A stretch of DNA of 64,000 nucleotides from Crossiella sp. SN42 (GTDB lineage: Bacteria > Actinomycetota > Actinomycetes > Mycobacteriales > Pseudonocardiaceae), in NCBI RefSeq assembly GCF_023897065.1, contig NZ_JAMHIV010000019.1, positions 124,001 through 188,000 of the forward strand. Direction: 5' to 3'. Shown here one piece after another: positions 8,539 through 17,506 of this stretch. The notes below the pieces were generated by a model, which was not told where the DNA came from, did not search any database, and saw only the letters and a list, made by a program, of their open reading frames with translations. Numbering within the stretch: position 1 is the first letter of the stretch; the number at the start of each line of letters is the position of its first letter. Made by a program: the position numbers and the translations under genes.

Positions 8539-9048
8539 ATGGGGGTTGCGGAGTACGCGGGTGAGACGGTGCGCTGGCGCGGCAGGCCGGGGCGGATCCG
8601 GGCGCGCCTGCTGGCCGATCTGGCCTCGGTGCTGCCAGTGGCGGTCATGGTCGCGGTGCTGCTGACGACGAAGGACGCGCCGGCCTTCGCCTGGGTTTTC
8701 GGCGGTGCGGTGATAGCGGCTGGGTTCGTGCTGGCCGCGCACCGGGCGTACTGGCTGCGCCGCACCGAGTACGTGGTCACCGACCGCAGGGTGGCCGAGC
8801 TGCGGCACCGCGAGAGCGGCCCGAAGGCGGTGCGGGACTTACCGCTCGTCCCGGCCGCCCGGCCGAGGATGCGGCACAGGCACGCCGACGGGCGGGGCAC
8901 GATCGTGTTCGCCACCCTGTTTCCCGGCGACTGCCCGGAGGAGCCGCCGGAGTTGGACGTGCCGCTGCGGCAGCTCACCGTGCTGCACGCCGTGGAAGGA
9001 CCGGCGGAGGTGCTGGCGCTGCTCTCGCGCGCCTGCGACCGGCGCTGA
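8539..9048 (+). CDS. Small membrane protein with PH-like domain, first of a tandem pair
   Basis: This is a 169-residue protein. It has an N-terminal GETVRWRGRPG motif, two hydrophobic helices (about 28-70), and a soluble domain opening with LRRTEYVVTDRRV. That arrangement resembles bacterial PH-domain (bPH2-like) membrane proteins. Function is unknown. It is followed 47 bases later by a paralogue with the same layout. The two share 28 identical bases at 8755-8782 and 9327-9354, consistent with a local tandem duplication. Confidence 0.65.
   Translation: MGVAEYAGETVRWRGRPGRIRARLLADLASVLPVAVMVAVLLTTKDAPAFAWVFGGAVIAAGFVLAAHRAYWLRRTEYVVTDRRVAELRHRESGPKAVRDLPLVPAARPRMRHRHADGRGTIVFATLFPGDCPEEPPELDVPLRQLTVLHAVEGPAEVLALLSRACDRR
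8755..8782 (+). repeat. 28-base direct repeat, copy 1 (second copy 9327-9354)
   Basis: Twenty-eight identical bases encode LRRTEYVVT in the tandem membrane proteins. The second copy lies at 9327-9354, 572 bases downstream and in the same frame relative to each gene. It marks recent duplication, gene conversion or strong constraint on this segment. Confidence 0.7.
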
Positions 9049-9095
9049 CGGCGATGTCCCTGGCACGGCGTGGTCGAGGTGGATAGCGTCAGGCC

Positions 9096-9638
9096 ATGGG
9101 GGATCATGAGTTCGAGGCCGGGGAGACGGTGCTGTGGCGGGGGCGGCCGCGGAAGTTCCTGCTGCTGCGGTCCTTCGACCTGCCGCTGCTGGTCTTCGCA
9201 GGGCTGGCCGTCCCGCTGCCCTGGCTGGTGCGGTCCTGGCGTGACACCGGGGTGACGTTCCCGGTGGTGGCGACGGTGGTCACGGTGGCCGGGATGCTGC
9301 TCATGCCGGTGCGGCGGGCGTGGGCGCTGCGCCGCACCGAGTACGTGGTCACCGGTCGCCGGGTGCTGGCCAGCCGCGTCGGGCTGTTCCGGGTCGTGGT
9401 GCACGAGGTGCGGTTCGGGCCGAAGACCCGGCCGCGGCTGGCGCACCGGGACGCCGACGGGCTGGGCACCATCCTGTTCACCCCGCCCGGACTGCTCGGC
9501 GCGCTGCGTCAGCTGCCGAGGGAGGACCGCCCGGGACCGGTGGCGCTGCACTCGGTCGAACAGCCGGAGCGGGTGTGCGCGCTGATCACCGAGGCCTGGG
9601 AGCGGGCGGTCCGGCCGGGACCAGGCGTGGCGCGGTGA
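9096..9638 (+). CDS. Small membrane protein with PH-like domain, second of a tandem pair
   Basis: This 180-residue paralogue of the preceding gene shares GETVLWRGRPRK at the N-terminus, two membrane helices at about residues 25-75, and LRRTEYVVTGRRV. Its PH-like part is better preserved (VVVHEVRFGPKTRPRLAHRDADGLGTI). The 3' end overlaps the convergent pimA gene by 53 bases, so its last 17 codons are also pimA antisense. Function is unknown; a location in the cytoplasmic membrane is inferred from the helices. Confidence 0.65.
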   Translation: MGDHEFEAGETVLWRGRPRKFLLLRSFDLPLLVFAGLAVPLPWLVRSWRDTGVTFPVVATVVTVAGMLLMPVRRAWALRRTEYVVTGRRVLASRVGLFRVVVHEVRFGPKTRPRLAHRDADGLGTILFTPPGLLGALRQLPREDRPGPVALHSVEQPERVCALITEAWERAVRPGPGVAR

Positions 9639-10689
9639 GCGCGGCCCGGTAGACCTCCTCCAGCTGCCCGGCGACCTCGGTCCAGTCGTAGCGGCTGACC
9701 CGGCGGAGTCCGGCCGCGGCCAGCTCCGCCCGGCGAGCCGGGCCGGCCAGCAGGGCGGCGAGTTTTCCTGCCAGGGCAACGTGATCGCCGACCGGGAAGG
9801 TCTCCCCCGCGCCGTCCAGCACCCGGCGGAAGGCAGCCAGGTCGCTGGCCACGACGGGTGCGCCGGCGGCCATGGCTTCGGTGAGGACCATGCCGAAGCT
9901 CTCGCCGCCGAGGTTGGGCGCGCAGTAGAGGTCCACGCCGCGCAGCAGCCGTGCCTTGGTCTGTTCGTCGACCTGGCCGAGCAGGGTGAGGCGGGCGGCC
10001 AGCTCCGGGCCGGCGGCGCGGCGGAGCGCGGCCGGGTTGCCCGCGCCGGCGATGACCAGGTTCAGGCCAGGGTGGGCAGGCAGCAGGGCGCGGGCGGCGG
10101 CGAGCAGGACCGGGAGGCCTTTGCGGGGTTCGTCGAAGCGGCCGAGGAAACCGATCGAAGGTGCGGGCAGCGGGAGTGGTTCGGCGTGGGCGAACAGGGC
10201 GGTGTTGACGCCGTTGGGGATCTCGGTCATGCCGGGGGTGGCGCGGGCGGCCTCGGACACCGCGATCCGGGTGGTGATCTTGCGCAGCAGGGGCCGCAGC
10301 AGCGGTGCCAAGGGGGTGCGGGTGATCGGGGAGCTGGTGTGGAAGGTGGCCACCACCGGGCGGTCGGTGACGGCCAGGGCGAGCAGGGACAGGCTGGGGG
10401 CGGCCGGTTCGTGCAGGTGCAGCAGGTCCGGGTCGTGCTGGCGCAGCCAGTGCCGGACGCGGCGCAGGGCGCTGGGGCCGAAGGACAGGCGGGCCACCGA
10501 GCCGTTGTAGGGGATGCCGAGCGCGCCACCGGCGGGGGTGACGTAGCCGGGCAGGTCGGTGCGGCGGGAGGGGGCGAGCACCTGGGCCCGGTGGCCGCGG
10601 TGGCGGAGCTCGCGGGCCAGGTCCAGGACGTGGGTCTGCACGCCGCCGGGCACGTCGAAGGAGTACGGGCAGACCAGGCCGATCCTCAC
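9586..10689 (-). CDS. pimA: Phosphatidylinositol alpha-mannosyltransferase (GT4)
   Basis: This is a 367-residue GT-B glycosyltransferase that adds the first mannose from GDP-mannose to phosphatidylinositol on the inner membrane face. Diagnostic features are RIGLVCPYSFDVPGGVQTHV at the N-terminus, the linker region FLGRFDEPRKGLPVLL, and the nucleotide-sugar motif NLGGESFGMVLTEAMAAGAPVVASDL. GTG 10689 overlaps the patA stop (GTGA). It is the last gene of thrS-rph-HIT-pgsA-patA-pimA. Its 3' end overlaps the convergent membrane protein gene by 53 bases. Confidence 0.93.
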   Translation of the reverse strand: MRIGLVCPYSFDVPGGVQTHVLDLARELRHRGHRAQVLAPSRRTDLPGYVTPAGGALGIPYNGSVARLSFGPSALRRVRHWLRQHDPDLLHLHEPAAPSLSLLALAVTDRPVVATFHTSSPITRTPLAPLLRPLLRKITTRIAVSEAARATPGMTEIPNGVNTALFAHAEPLPLPAPSIGFLGRFDEPRKGLPVLLAAARALLPAHPGLNLVIAGAGNPAALRRAAGPELAARLTLLGQVDEQTKARLLRGVDLYCAPNLGGESFGMVLTEAMAAGAPVVASDLAAFRRVLDGAGETFPVGDHVALAGKLAALLAGPARRAELAAAGLRRVSRYDWTEVAGQLEEVYRAALTAPRLVPAGPPAPRPR

Positions 10690-11537
10690 CGAGGGGCCGT
10701 CCACACCGGGTGCGGCATGTGCCAGTCGGCGGGGTGCGCGGCCAGGTCGGCGGCGAAGGCCTCGGCCAGGAGCTGGGTGGTGCCGGCGATGTCGGTGACC
10801 GGCAGGGCGGGGTGGAAGCGCAGGCCCCAGCCGTCGTCGGTGAACCAGGTGGCGGCCGGGACGAGCGCCGCGCCGGTGATCACGGCCAGGTGCGCGGGAC
10901 CGGAGGGCAGCCGGGCTGGTTCGCCGAAGAGGGTGACCGGGACGCTCGCGCCGGTGAGCACCCGGTCGGCGAGCAGGCAGACGATTCCGTTGGCGCGCAA
11001 GCGTTTCAGCAGCGTCCGGCCGGGTGGGGCGCTGCCGGAGAGCGGCAGGATCTCGAAGCCGAGGGACTCGCGGTAGGCCAGGAAACGGCGGTACAGCGAC
11101 TCCGGGCGCAGGCGTTCGGCGACCGTGGTGAACCGGCCGGCGTGCGCGCACAGCCAGAGCCCGGCCACGTCCCAGTTCCCGCTGTGCGTCAGCGCCAGGA
11201 GCACGCCGCGGCCGGCGGCGCGGGCGGCGTCCAGGTGCTCGACCCCGGTGACGTGGATCCGGTGGCGCAGCGCGGCCGGGTCCTGGGCGGGTAGCCGGAA
11301 GGTCTCGGCCCAGTAGCGGGCGTAGGAGCGCAGGGCCGCGCGCACGGTGTCGTCGAGGTGGTCCGGGGTGACCAGGCGGGCCAGGTTGCGGCGCAGGCCT
11401 TTGCCGGTGGCGCGGTGTTCGGCGCGCAGCGCGATCGCGGTGAACAGGCGCAGCGCCAGGGGTTCGGGCAGGGCGCGGGTGAGCAGCCAGCCCGCCGCGT
11501 ACCCGGTGTCGATCAGCCGGTCGCGGACAGCGGTCAC
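10686..11537 (-). CDS. patA: Phosphatidylinositol mannoside acyltransferase
   Basis: This is a 283-residue member of the lysophospholipid/HtrB-type acyltransferase family. PatA acylates the 6-position of the mannose added by PimA. Visible motifs are ALTHSGNWDVAG (the HxxxxD catalytic block), then RPESLYRRFLAYRESLGFEILPL and NGIVCLLADRVLTG. GTG 11537 overlaps the pgsA stop by four bases, and its own stop overlaps the pimA start by four bases. The three genes are tightly coupled. Placement between pgsA and pimA matches the mycobacterial order. Confidence 0.92.
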   Translation of the reverse strand: MTAVRDRLIDTGYAAGWLLTRALPEPLALRLFTAIALRAEHRATGKGLRRNLARLVTPDHLDDTVRAALRSYARYWAETFRLPAQDPAALRHRIHVTGVEHLDAARAAGRGVLLALTHSGNWDVAGLWLCAHAGRFTTVAERLRPESLYRRFLAYRESLGFEILPLSGSAPPGRTLLKRLRANGIVCLLADRVLTGASVPVTLFGEPARLPSGPAHLAVITGAALVPAATWFTDDGWGLRFHPALPVTDIAGTTQLLAEAFAADLAAHPADWHMPHPVWTAPR

Positions 11538-12142
11538 CGGGCCGCCTTGGCGCTGCGGTACACCGCGTGCAGCCGCTGGCCGACGGTGAGCACGGACAGC
11601 GCGGCGAGCAGCCACAGCGCGATGTCCAGCGCGTAGGGCACATCCAAGCCGGTCAGCCCGGTGCCGACCAGGGCCAGGATGAGCCGCTCGGCGCGCTCCA
11701 CCAGGCCACCGTCGGCGGAGAGGCCAGTGGCTTCGGCGCGGGCCTTGACGTAGGAGATGACCTGCGCGGTGACCAGGCACAGCAGGGCCGCCGCGCCCAG
11801 GGCCCGGTCCTGGGCCTCGACGAAGGCCCACCAGGCGATGGCGGCGAACAGCGCGCCGTCGGCGATCCGGTCGCAGCTGGCGTCCAGCACCGCGCCGAAG
11901 CGGGTGCCGTTGCCCTGGGCGCGGGCCATCGCGCCGTCGATGAGGTCGAACAGGGTGAACAGGGTGACCACCACGGTGCCCAGCAGCAGCTCGCCACGGG
12001 GCAGGAACCACAGTGCGGACAGCACCGTGCCGGTGGTGCCCAGCACGGTGATCGCGTTGGGGGTCAGCCCGCGGCGCAGCAGCCAGGACCCGACCGGATC
12101 GGTGACGCGCGCGACCGACGCGCGGGCGAAGATGTTCAGCAT
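11534..12142 (-). CDS. pgsA: CDP-alcohol phosphatidyltransferase, phosphatidylinositol phosphate synthase type
   Basis: This is a 202-residue membrane enzyme with six hydrophobic segments and the complete CDP-alcohol phosphotransferase signature, DLIDGAMARAQGNGTRFG followed by AVLDASCD. All four aspartates that bind metal and substrate are present. In this operon context it makes phosphatidylinositol phosphate from CDP-diacylglycerol and inositol phosphate, the lipid used by PatA and PimA. The start is ATG 12142. It lies 93 bases downstream of the HIT gene and overlaps patA by four bases. Confidence 0.92.
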   Translation of the reverse strand: MLNIFARASVARVTDPVGSWLLRRGLTPNAITVLGTTGTVLSALWFLPRGELLLGTVVVTLFTLFDLIDGAMARAQGNGTRFGAVLDASCDRIADGALFAAIAWWAFVEAQDRALGAAALLCLVTAQVISYVKARAEATGLSADGGLVERAERLILALVGTGLTGLDVPYALDIALWLLAALSVLTVGQRLHAVYRSAKAAR

Positions 12143-12235
12143 CGGCTGTTCGGCATCGACTTTCCGGTGACCGGCGTGGGCAAAGGACCTGGTGACGCCA
12201 GCCTAACCCGCGCCAGGTCCGGCCACCGGGGTGGC

Positions 12236-12787
12236 TCAGCCGACCTCGTGCCAGGCCCCGGCGAGCAGTTCGCGGGTCTCGCCGAGCAGCTGCGGCAGGA
12301 CCTTGGTGTGCGCGACCACCGGCATGAAGTTGGCGTCCCCGCCCCAGCGCGGCACCACGTGCTGGTGCAGGTGCGCGGCGATGCCTGCCCCGGCCACGGT
12401 GCCCTGGTTCATGCCGATGTTGAACCCGTGCGGCGCCGCGGCGTGCCGGATGGCCCGCATGGCGCGCTGGGTGAACTCGGCGAACTCGACCGTCTCGGCC
12501 GGGTCCAGGTCGGTGTAGTCCGGGATGTGCCGGTAGGACAGCACCATCAGGTGGCCGGGGTTGTACGGGTACAGGTTGAGCACCGCGAAGACCAGCTCGC
12601 CGCGGGCGATGACCAGGCCGTTGGGGTCATCGAGCGCGGTGACCTGGCAGAAGGGGCAGCCGGTCGGCTCGGCGTCGGCCGGTTTGCCCTCGCCGCGGAT
12701 GTAGGCCATCCGGTGCGGGGTCCACAACCGCTGCAACGGGTCGGGAATCCCGATGCCCTCCTGCGCGTCCAGCTCCGGCTCACCCAT
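12236..12787 (-). CDS. HIT-family nucleotide hydrolase/phosphorylase
   Basis: This is a 183-residue histidine-triad protein. The HIT signature HLHQHVVPRW lies near residue 140. The N-terminal CPFC and downstream zinc-type residues, with NLYPYNPGHLMVLSYRH, resemble Ap4A phosphorylase-like HIT proteins. It acts in the cytoplasm on dinucleoside polyphosphates or AMP conjugates; the exact substrate is not evident. A HIT gene between thrS and pgsA is conserved in actinobacteria, although here an inserted gene separates it from thrS. The start is ATG 12787, nine bases after the stop of that inserted gene. Confidence 0.9.
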   Translation of the reverse strand: MGEPELDAQEGIGIPDPLQRLWTPHRMAYIRGEGKPADAEPTGCPFCQVTALDDPNGLVIARGELVFAVLNLYPYNPGHLMVLSYRHIPDYTDLDPAETVEFAEFTQRAMRAIRHAAAPHGFNIGMNQGTVAGAGIAAHLHQHVVPRWGGDANFMPVVAHTKVLPQLLGETRELLAGAWHEVG

Positions 12788-12796
12788 GAATCGATC

Positions 12797-15298
12797 CTAG
12801 GACCTGGAAGGGAGCAGAGTGACCGTGCCCTGGCCGCCATCCACGCGTACCCGGTCGCCGGTGCGCAGCCGGAGGGTGGCGTCGCCGCAGCCGACCACGG
12901 CGGGGATGCCGAGCTCGCGGGCCACGATCGCGGCGTGCGAGAGCGGCGCGCCGACGTCGGTGACCACGGCGGCGGCGCGCGGGAACAGCGGGGTCCAGCC
13001 GACGTTGGTCACCGTGGTCACCAGGATCTCGCCAGGCTGAAGCCGCTCGCCGTCCTCGACGTCACGCAGGATCCGGACCACGCCCTCCACCACCCCGGCC
13101 ACGCCGCCGAAGCCGCGGATGATGCCCTCGGCCGCGGGCTCTGCGGTGGTGTCGCGGGCGTCGTAGCGGTCGACGCGCCGGTCCGGGTCGGCGGCCCAGG
13201 CCTCCGGGTCGAAGTGGCCGCGGATGACCGTGGGGTAGGGCGGCAGGGTGCGGTAGCGCTGGTAGGCGGCGCGGCGGGCCGGGACCGCGGTGAGGGGTCC
13301 GGGGTCGCCGCGCAGCACCCGCACGGTGTCGGTGACCGGCAGGAAGAACAGGTCCTCGCCGTGCCCGGTCAGCTCGCCCGCGCGCAGCAGGAAGGCGCGG
13401 AAGACCCAGAAGGCGCGGACGAACTCCGAGCGGGCCAGCTCGCGGCGGCGGGCGGCCTTGGCCGCCTTGTCCAGCTTCGGGGCCAGCTTGGCGGCCTGGC
13501 GGGGGTGGCGGGTGCGCAGCCGGTGCCAGGCGGCCTGCCGGGTCTGGGCCTGGCGGGCCAGCAGGGTGGAGGGGTCCTGCTCGCCGGTGCCGAGGGTGGC
13601 CAGCTGCCGGTCGATCCAGGCCGGGTCCTCGGCGGGGCGCGGGCTGAAAACCTCGAACTCGTCGGAGCCGCGGTGGCCCCAGGTGTCGGCGAAGGTGTCC
13701 CGGTCGATCCGGCCTGCGCGCAGCTCGGCCAGGCCGAGCACCGGGCCGAGGCTGGCCAGCTCGCCACCGGCGCCGTGCGCGCCGCTGAGCAGCGCGGTCG
13801 CCTCGGCCGGTTCGACCAGACGGTCCAGCCGGGCGCGCACCCGGGACTGGTCCACGCCGACGGTGCGGGCGGCGGCGGAGAGCAGCCGGGCGTCGGCGAG
13901 CAATCCGGCGAGCTCGCTGTCCCACAGCGCGGCGAGGTCGGCGGCGGTGCCGGTGGCGGCGATCCGGGCGCGCAGGTCGCGGCAGCGCTGCCTGCCCCTG
14001 TCCAGCAGCTCGGGCAGGCGGGTGCGGAGCTCGCGTTCGGCACGCAGCTCGGTGCGGCCGGCGCGCAGGGCCAGCCGGATCAGCGTCAGCCGGGACTCCG
14101 GCAGACGGGGCAGGTCGTCGTCGATGCGCCCCAGGAGGTGTTCGTTGGCGCGGCGGGCAAAACGGCCCGCGCCCACCGCGTCGGCCATGCCCAGGCTGAG
14201 GCTGAGGTTGAGGTAGAAGCGGCCGCCGATGTTGCCGGCCATCGGGTGCCCGCCGATCGAGGTCAGCGACACCGCCTGGGCCAGGGACCAGGTGGCCGGG
14301 GTCATCACGCTGGGCACCGCCTCGCCCAGGTTGGCGCTGGTCCACAGGTAGTCCCCGCGCAGCGAGTCGTTCCAGGTCTCCGGCACGACGGTGGTGATGG
14401 GGCGGGCTTGCAGGATGGCGAAGCGGCCGTCGTGCCAGGCCCACTCGACGTCGGTGGGGCGGCGGTAGACCTCGTGAATCCGCCTGCCCAGCGCGGCCAG
14501 CTCCCTGGCCTGGTCGTCGGTGAGCACGGGCAGCCAGCGCAGGTCGGTGGGCACCGGCTCGTCCCTGGTGCCGCCGGGGGCCCGCACCGTGCGCACCGTC
14601 TTGTCCGCCACCTGCCGCTGCACCGACTCGCCACGCAGCACGTAGCTGTCCGGGGTGACCTGGCCGCCGACCACCGACTCGCCGAGCCCCCAGGCCGCGT
14701 TGATCAGGATCTCGTCTCCCGCGCCGGTGAGCGGGTTGGCGGTGAAGAGCACCCCGGCCGACTCCGCGGGCACCAGCTCCTGGACCACCACCGCGAGGGC
14801 GTGCTCGCCGGTGACGCCGTGCCGGGCCCGGTAGCCGATGGCGCGGGCGGTCCACAGCGAGGCCCAGCAGCGGCGCACCGCGTCCAGGAGGGCTTCCTCG
14901 CCGGTGACGTTGAGGAAGGAGTCCTGCTGCCCGGCGAAGGACAGGCCGGGCAGGTCCTCCGCGGTGGCCGAGGAGCGCACCGCCACCGCGGGGCTGCCCA
15001 GCTCGGCGTAGGCGGTCAGGATCGCCGAAGCGGTCGAGGCCGGGAACGCGGCCCGCTCGAAGGCCTCGGCGATGGCCGCCGAGGCTTCCTCCGGCTCGGC
15101 GCGCAGGGCGGCCCGGATCGTCTCGTCCAGGCCGCCCGCGACGAAGCCCCGGTAGGCCGCGGTGGTGACGTGGAAGCCCGGCGGCACCGGCACACCCGCC
15201 CTGACCAGCGTGGACAGTGACTCGCCCTTGCCGCCGACCGTGTGCAGGTCAGCCTGCTCCGCCCCCAGCGGCAGCACCACCCCAACGCTCATAGCCAT
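12797..15298 (-). CDS. rph: PEP-synthase/rifampin phosphotransferase family protein
   Basis: This is an 833-residue protein with the three-part layout of rifampin phosphotransferases. An N-terminal ATP-grasp domain (about 1-310) has VGGKGESLSTLVRAGVPVPPGFHV and AVRSSATAEDLPGLSFAGQQDS. A central Arg-rich helical domain (about 320-720) follows. The C-terminal swivelling domain carries the phospho-histidine H788 in APLSHAAIVARELGIPAVVG. Such enzymes transfer the ATP beta-phosphate to rifamycins; the closest alternative is a PEP-utilising enzyme without drug activity. It sits between thrS and HIT, which are normally adjacent. No good ribosome site precedes the ATG, but a 15-base dyad does. Confidence 0.78.
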   Translation of the reverse strand: MAMSVGVVLPLGAEQADLHTVGGKGESLSTLVRAGVPVPPGFHVTTAAYRGFVAGGLDETIRAALRAEPEEASAAIAEAFERAAFPASTASAILTAYAELGSPAVAVRSSATAEDLPGLSFAGQQDSFLNVTGEEALLDAVRRCWASLWTARAIGYRARHGVTGEHALAVVVQELVPAESAGVLFTANPLTGAGDEILINAAWGLGESVVGGQVTPDSYVLRGESVQRQVADKTVRTVRAPGGTRDEPVPTDLRWLPVLTDDQARELAALGRRIHEVYRRPTDVEWAWHDGRFAILQARPITTVVPETWNDSLRGDYLWTSANLGEAVPSVMTPATWSLAQAVSLTSIGGHPMAGNIGGRFYLNLSLSLGMADAVGAGRFARRANEHLLGRIDDDLPRLPESRLTLIRLALRAGRTELRAERELRTRLPELLDRGRQRCRDLRARIAATGTAADLAALWDSELAGLLADARLLSAAARTVGVDQSRVRARLDRLVEPAEATALLSGAHGAGGELASLGPVLGLAELRAGRIDRDTFADTWGHRGSDEFEVFSPRPAEDPAWIDRQLATLGTGEQDPSTLLARQAQTRQAAWHRLRTRHPRQAAKLAPKLDKAAKAARRRELARSEFVRAFWVFRAFLLRAGELTGHGEDLFFLPVTDTVRVLRGDPGPLTAVPARRAAYQRYRTLPPYPTVIRGHFDPEAWAADPDRRVDRYDARDTTAEPAAEGIIRGFGGVAGVVEGVVRILRDVEDGERLQPGEILVTTVTNVGWTPLFPRAAAVVTDVGAPLSHAAIVARELGIPAVVGCGDATLRLRTGDRVRVDGGQGTVTLLPSRS

Positions 15299-15299
15299 A

Positions 15300-15314
15300 T
15301 GTTGCCAGGCAACA
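15300..15314. promoter_or_regulatory. Perfect dyad directly upstream of the rph-like gene
   Basis: TGTTGCC-A-GGCAACA is a perfect 7-1-7 inverted repeat two bases upstream of the rph-like ATG. It lies in the 38-base gap behind thrS. It could be an operator overlapping a leaderless start or a translational hairpin. Rifamycin-associated inverted repeats are known upstream of rifamycin-inactivation genes, but whether this matches that element needs direct comparison. Confidence 0.45.
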
Positions 15315-15336
15315 CATGGGCGTGGGGGGAAACCGC

Positions 15337-17400
15337 CTACTGGGGCAGCAGCGGGCTGACCGTCTCCGCGGTGGGGCTGCTGTTCTCCCGCCGGTCGACC
15401 CAGGTGGCGATCAGCTCGACCGCGGTGTCCACCGGCACCCCGTTGATCTGGGTGCCGTCCCGGAACCGGAAGGACACCGCGCCGGCCTCCACGTCCTTGG
15501 CCCCGGCCAGCAGCAGGAACGGCACCTTCTGCGTGGTGTGGTTGCGGATCTTCTTCTGCATGCGGTCGTCACCGGCGTCGATCTCGACCCGGATCGCCTT
15601 GGCGCGCAACGCCTTCTTCACCCGCATCAGGTGCTCGACGTGCTCGTCGGCGATCGGGATGCCGACCACCTGCACCGGGGCCAGCCAGGCCGGGAACGCG
15701 CCGCCGTAGTGCTCGGTGAGCACCCCGAAGAACCGCTCGATGCTGCCGAAGAGCGCGCGGTGGATCATCACCGGCCGCTGCCGGGAGCCGTCACCGGCGG
15801 TGTACTCCAGCTCGAAGCGCTCCGGCAGGTTGAAGTCGACCTGGATGGTGGACATCTGCCAGGTGCGGCCCAGCGCGTCCTTGGCCTGCACCGAGATCTT
15901 CGGCCCGTAGAAGGCCGCGCCACCGGGGTCGGGCACCAGTTCCAGGCCGGAGTCCTCGGCGGCGACCCGCAGCGCCTCGGTGGCCTGCGCCCACACCTCG
16001 TCGGAGCCGACGTACTTCTCCTCGTTGCGGGTGGACAGCTCCAGGTAGAAGTCGTCCAGGCCGTAGTCGCGGAGCAGGCCGAGCACGAAGCCCAGCAACG
16101 ACTTCAGCTCCTCCTGCACCTGCTCCGGGGTGCAGAAGATGTGCGCGTCGTCCTGCGTCATGCCGCGCACCCGGGTCAGGCCGTGCACCACGCCGGACTT
16201 CTCGTAGCGGTAGACCGAGCCGAACTCGAACATGCGCAGCGGCAGCTCGCGGTAGGAGCGGCCCCGGGACCGGAAGATCAGGTCGTGGAAGGGGCAGTTC
16301 ATCGGCTTGAGGTAGTAGTCCTGGCCGGGCTTGCGGAGCTTGCCCGCCTCGTCGTACTCGGCGTCCAGGTGCATCGCCGGGTACATGCCGTCGCGGTACC
16401 AGTCCAGGTGGCCGGAGGTCTCGAACAGCCCGCCCTTGGTGATGTGCGGGCTGTAGACGAACTCGTAGCCCTCCTCCTCGTGGCGGCGCCGCGAGTAGTC
16501 CTCCATCGCCTTGCGGATCACGCCGCCGCGCGGGTGGAACACGGCCAGGCCGGAGCCGATCTCGTCGGGGAAGCTGAACAGGTCCAGCTCCACGCCGAGC
16601 TTGCGGTGGTCGCGGCGCTCGGCCTCGGCCAGCAGCTCCAGGTAGGCGTCCTGGGCCTCCTGGGTCTCCCAGGCGGTGCCGTAGATCCGCTGCAGCTGCG
16701 GGTTCTTCTCGCTGCCGCGCCAGTAGGCCGCGGCCGAGCGCATCAGCTTGAACGCCGGGATGTACTTGGTGGTGGGCACGTGCGGACCGCGGCACAGGTC
16801 GGCCCAGACCTTGTCGCCGCTGCGCGGGTCGAGGTTGTCGTAGATGGTCAGCTCGCCGCCGCCGACCTCCATCACCTCGCTGGTGTCCACATCGGACTTG
16901 ATGTCCACCAGCTCCAGCTTGTACGGCTCACCGGCCAGCTCGGCCTTGGCCTCCTCCTGGGAGCCGAAGACCCTGCGGGAGAACCGCTGCGCGCCCTTGA
17001 TGATCTGCTTCATGCGCTTCTCCAGCGCGGCCAGGTCATCGGGGGTGAACGGGCGGGCGACGTCGAAGTCGTAGTAGAAGCCGTCCTTGACCGGCGGGCC
17101 GATGCCCAGCTTGGCCTCGGGGAAGAGCTCCTGCACCGCCTGGGCGAGCACGTGCGCGGCGGAGTGCCGGATCACGCTGCGGCCGTCGGCGGACTCGGCG
17201 GTGACCGGCTCGACCTCGGTGTCGGCGGCCGGGGCCCAGGACAGGTCGCGCAGGTTGCCCTCGGGGTCGCGCACCACGATGACGGCCTGCGGCCCCTTGT
17301 TCGGCGCCTCCAGCTCGCGCAGCGCCGCGCCTGCGGTAGTCCCGGCTGGCACCGTCACACGCGAGGCGAGCACGGCGGGCGCGGGACTCAACTGGGACAC
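15337..17400 (-). CDS. thrS: Threonyl-tRNA synthetase
   Basis: This is a 687-residue class II aminoacyl-tRNA synthetase that charges tRNA-Thr. It has an N-terminal TGS domain ([16 protein letters not shown]), the editing-domain motif [11 protein letters not shown] near residues 78-88, and the catalytic core with [21 protein letters not shown] and [23 protein letters not shown]-terminal anticodon-binding domain follows ([22 protein letters not shown]). It is full length. It starts at ATG 17400 and heads the leftward operon into rph, HIT and the PIM genes. The upstream gap to the divergent TetR gene is 106 bases. Confidence 0.97.
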   Translation of the reverse strand: MSQLSPAPAVLASRVTVPAGTTAGAALRELEAPNKGPQAVIVVRDPEGNLRDLSWAPAADTEVEPVTAESADGRSVIRHSAAHVLAQAVQELFPEAKLGIGPPVKDGFYYDFDVARPFTPDDLAALEKRMKQIIKGAQRFSRRVFGSQEEAKAELAGEPYKLELVDIKSDVDTSEVMEVGGGELTIYDNLDPRSGDKVWADLCRGPHVPTTKYIPAFKLMRSAAAYWRGSEKNPQLQRIYGTAWETQEAQDAYLELLAEAERRDHRKLGVELDLFSFPDEIGSGLAVFHPRGGVIRKAMEDYSRRRHEEEGYEFVYSPHITKGGLFETSGHLDWYRDGMYPAMHLDAEYDEAGKLRKPGQDYYLKPMNCPFHDLIFRSRGRSYRELPLRMFEFGSVYRYEKSGVVHGLTRVRGMTQDDAHIFCTPEQVQEELKSLLGFVLGLLRDYGLDDFYLELSTRNEEKYVGSDEVWAQATEALRVAAEDSGLELVPDPGGAAFYGPKISVQAKDALGRTWQMSTIQVDFNLPERFELEYTAGDGSRQRPVMIHRALFGSIERFFGVLTEHYGGAFPAWLAPVQVVGIPIADEHVEHLMRVKKALRAKAIRVEIDAGDDRMQKKIRNHTTQKVPFLLLAGAKDVEAGAVSFRFRDGTQINGVPVDTAVELIATWVDRRENSSPTAETVSPLLPQ

Positions 17401-17506
17401 GACGGACTCCTAGGACATCGAGACGGCTGCGGGCGCGGGCGCCCGAGGAGCCCCGATGCTATCCGCCGTCCCCCGCCCCGGATGTGCCGGGCATATCCTG
17501 GCAGGC

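Noticed and set aside
6259-8808. An 849-codon open frame on the minus strand opposite the EF-G-like gene
   Set aside because: Gly/Arg/His/Gln-rich product with no domain; the + strand EF-G reading is unambiguous.
11567-15220. A 1217-codon open frame on the + strand opposite pgsA, HIT and rph
   Set aside because: It is antisense to genes with clear catalytic motifs, its product is Gly/Arg/Gln/His low complexity without domains, and it arises from high-GC codon structure.
15300-15314. Calling the rph dyad a rifamycin-associated element
   Set aside because: The TTGCC/GGCAA core is suggestive, but the spacing and flanks cannot be matched with confidence from memory, so it is listed only as a dyad.
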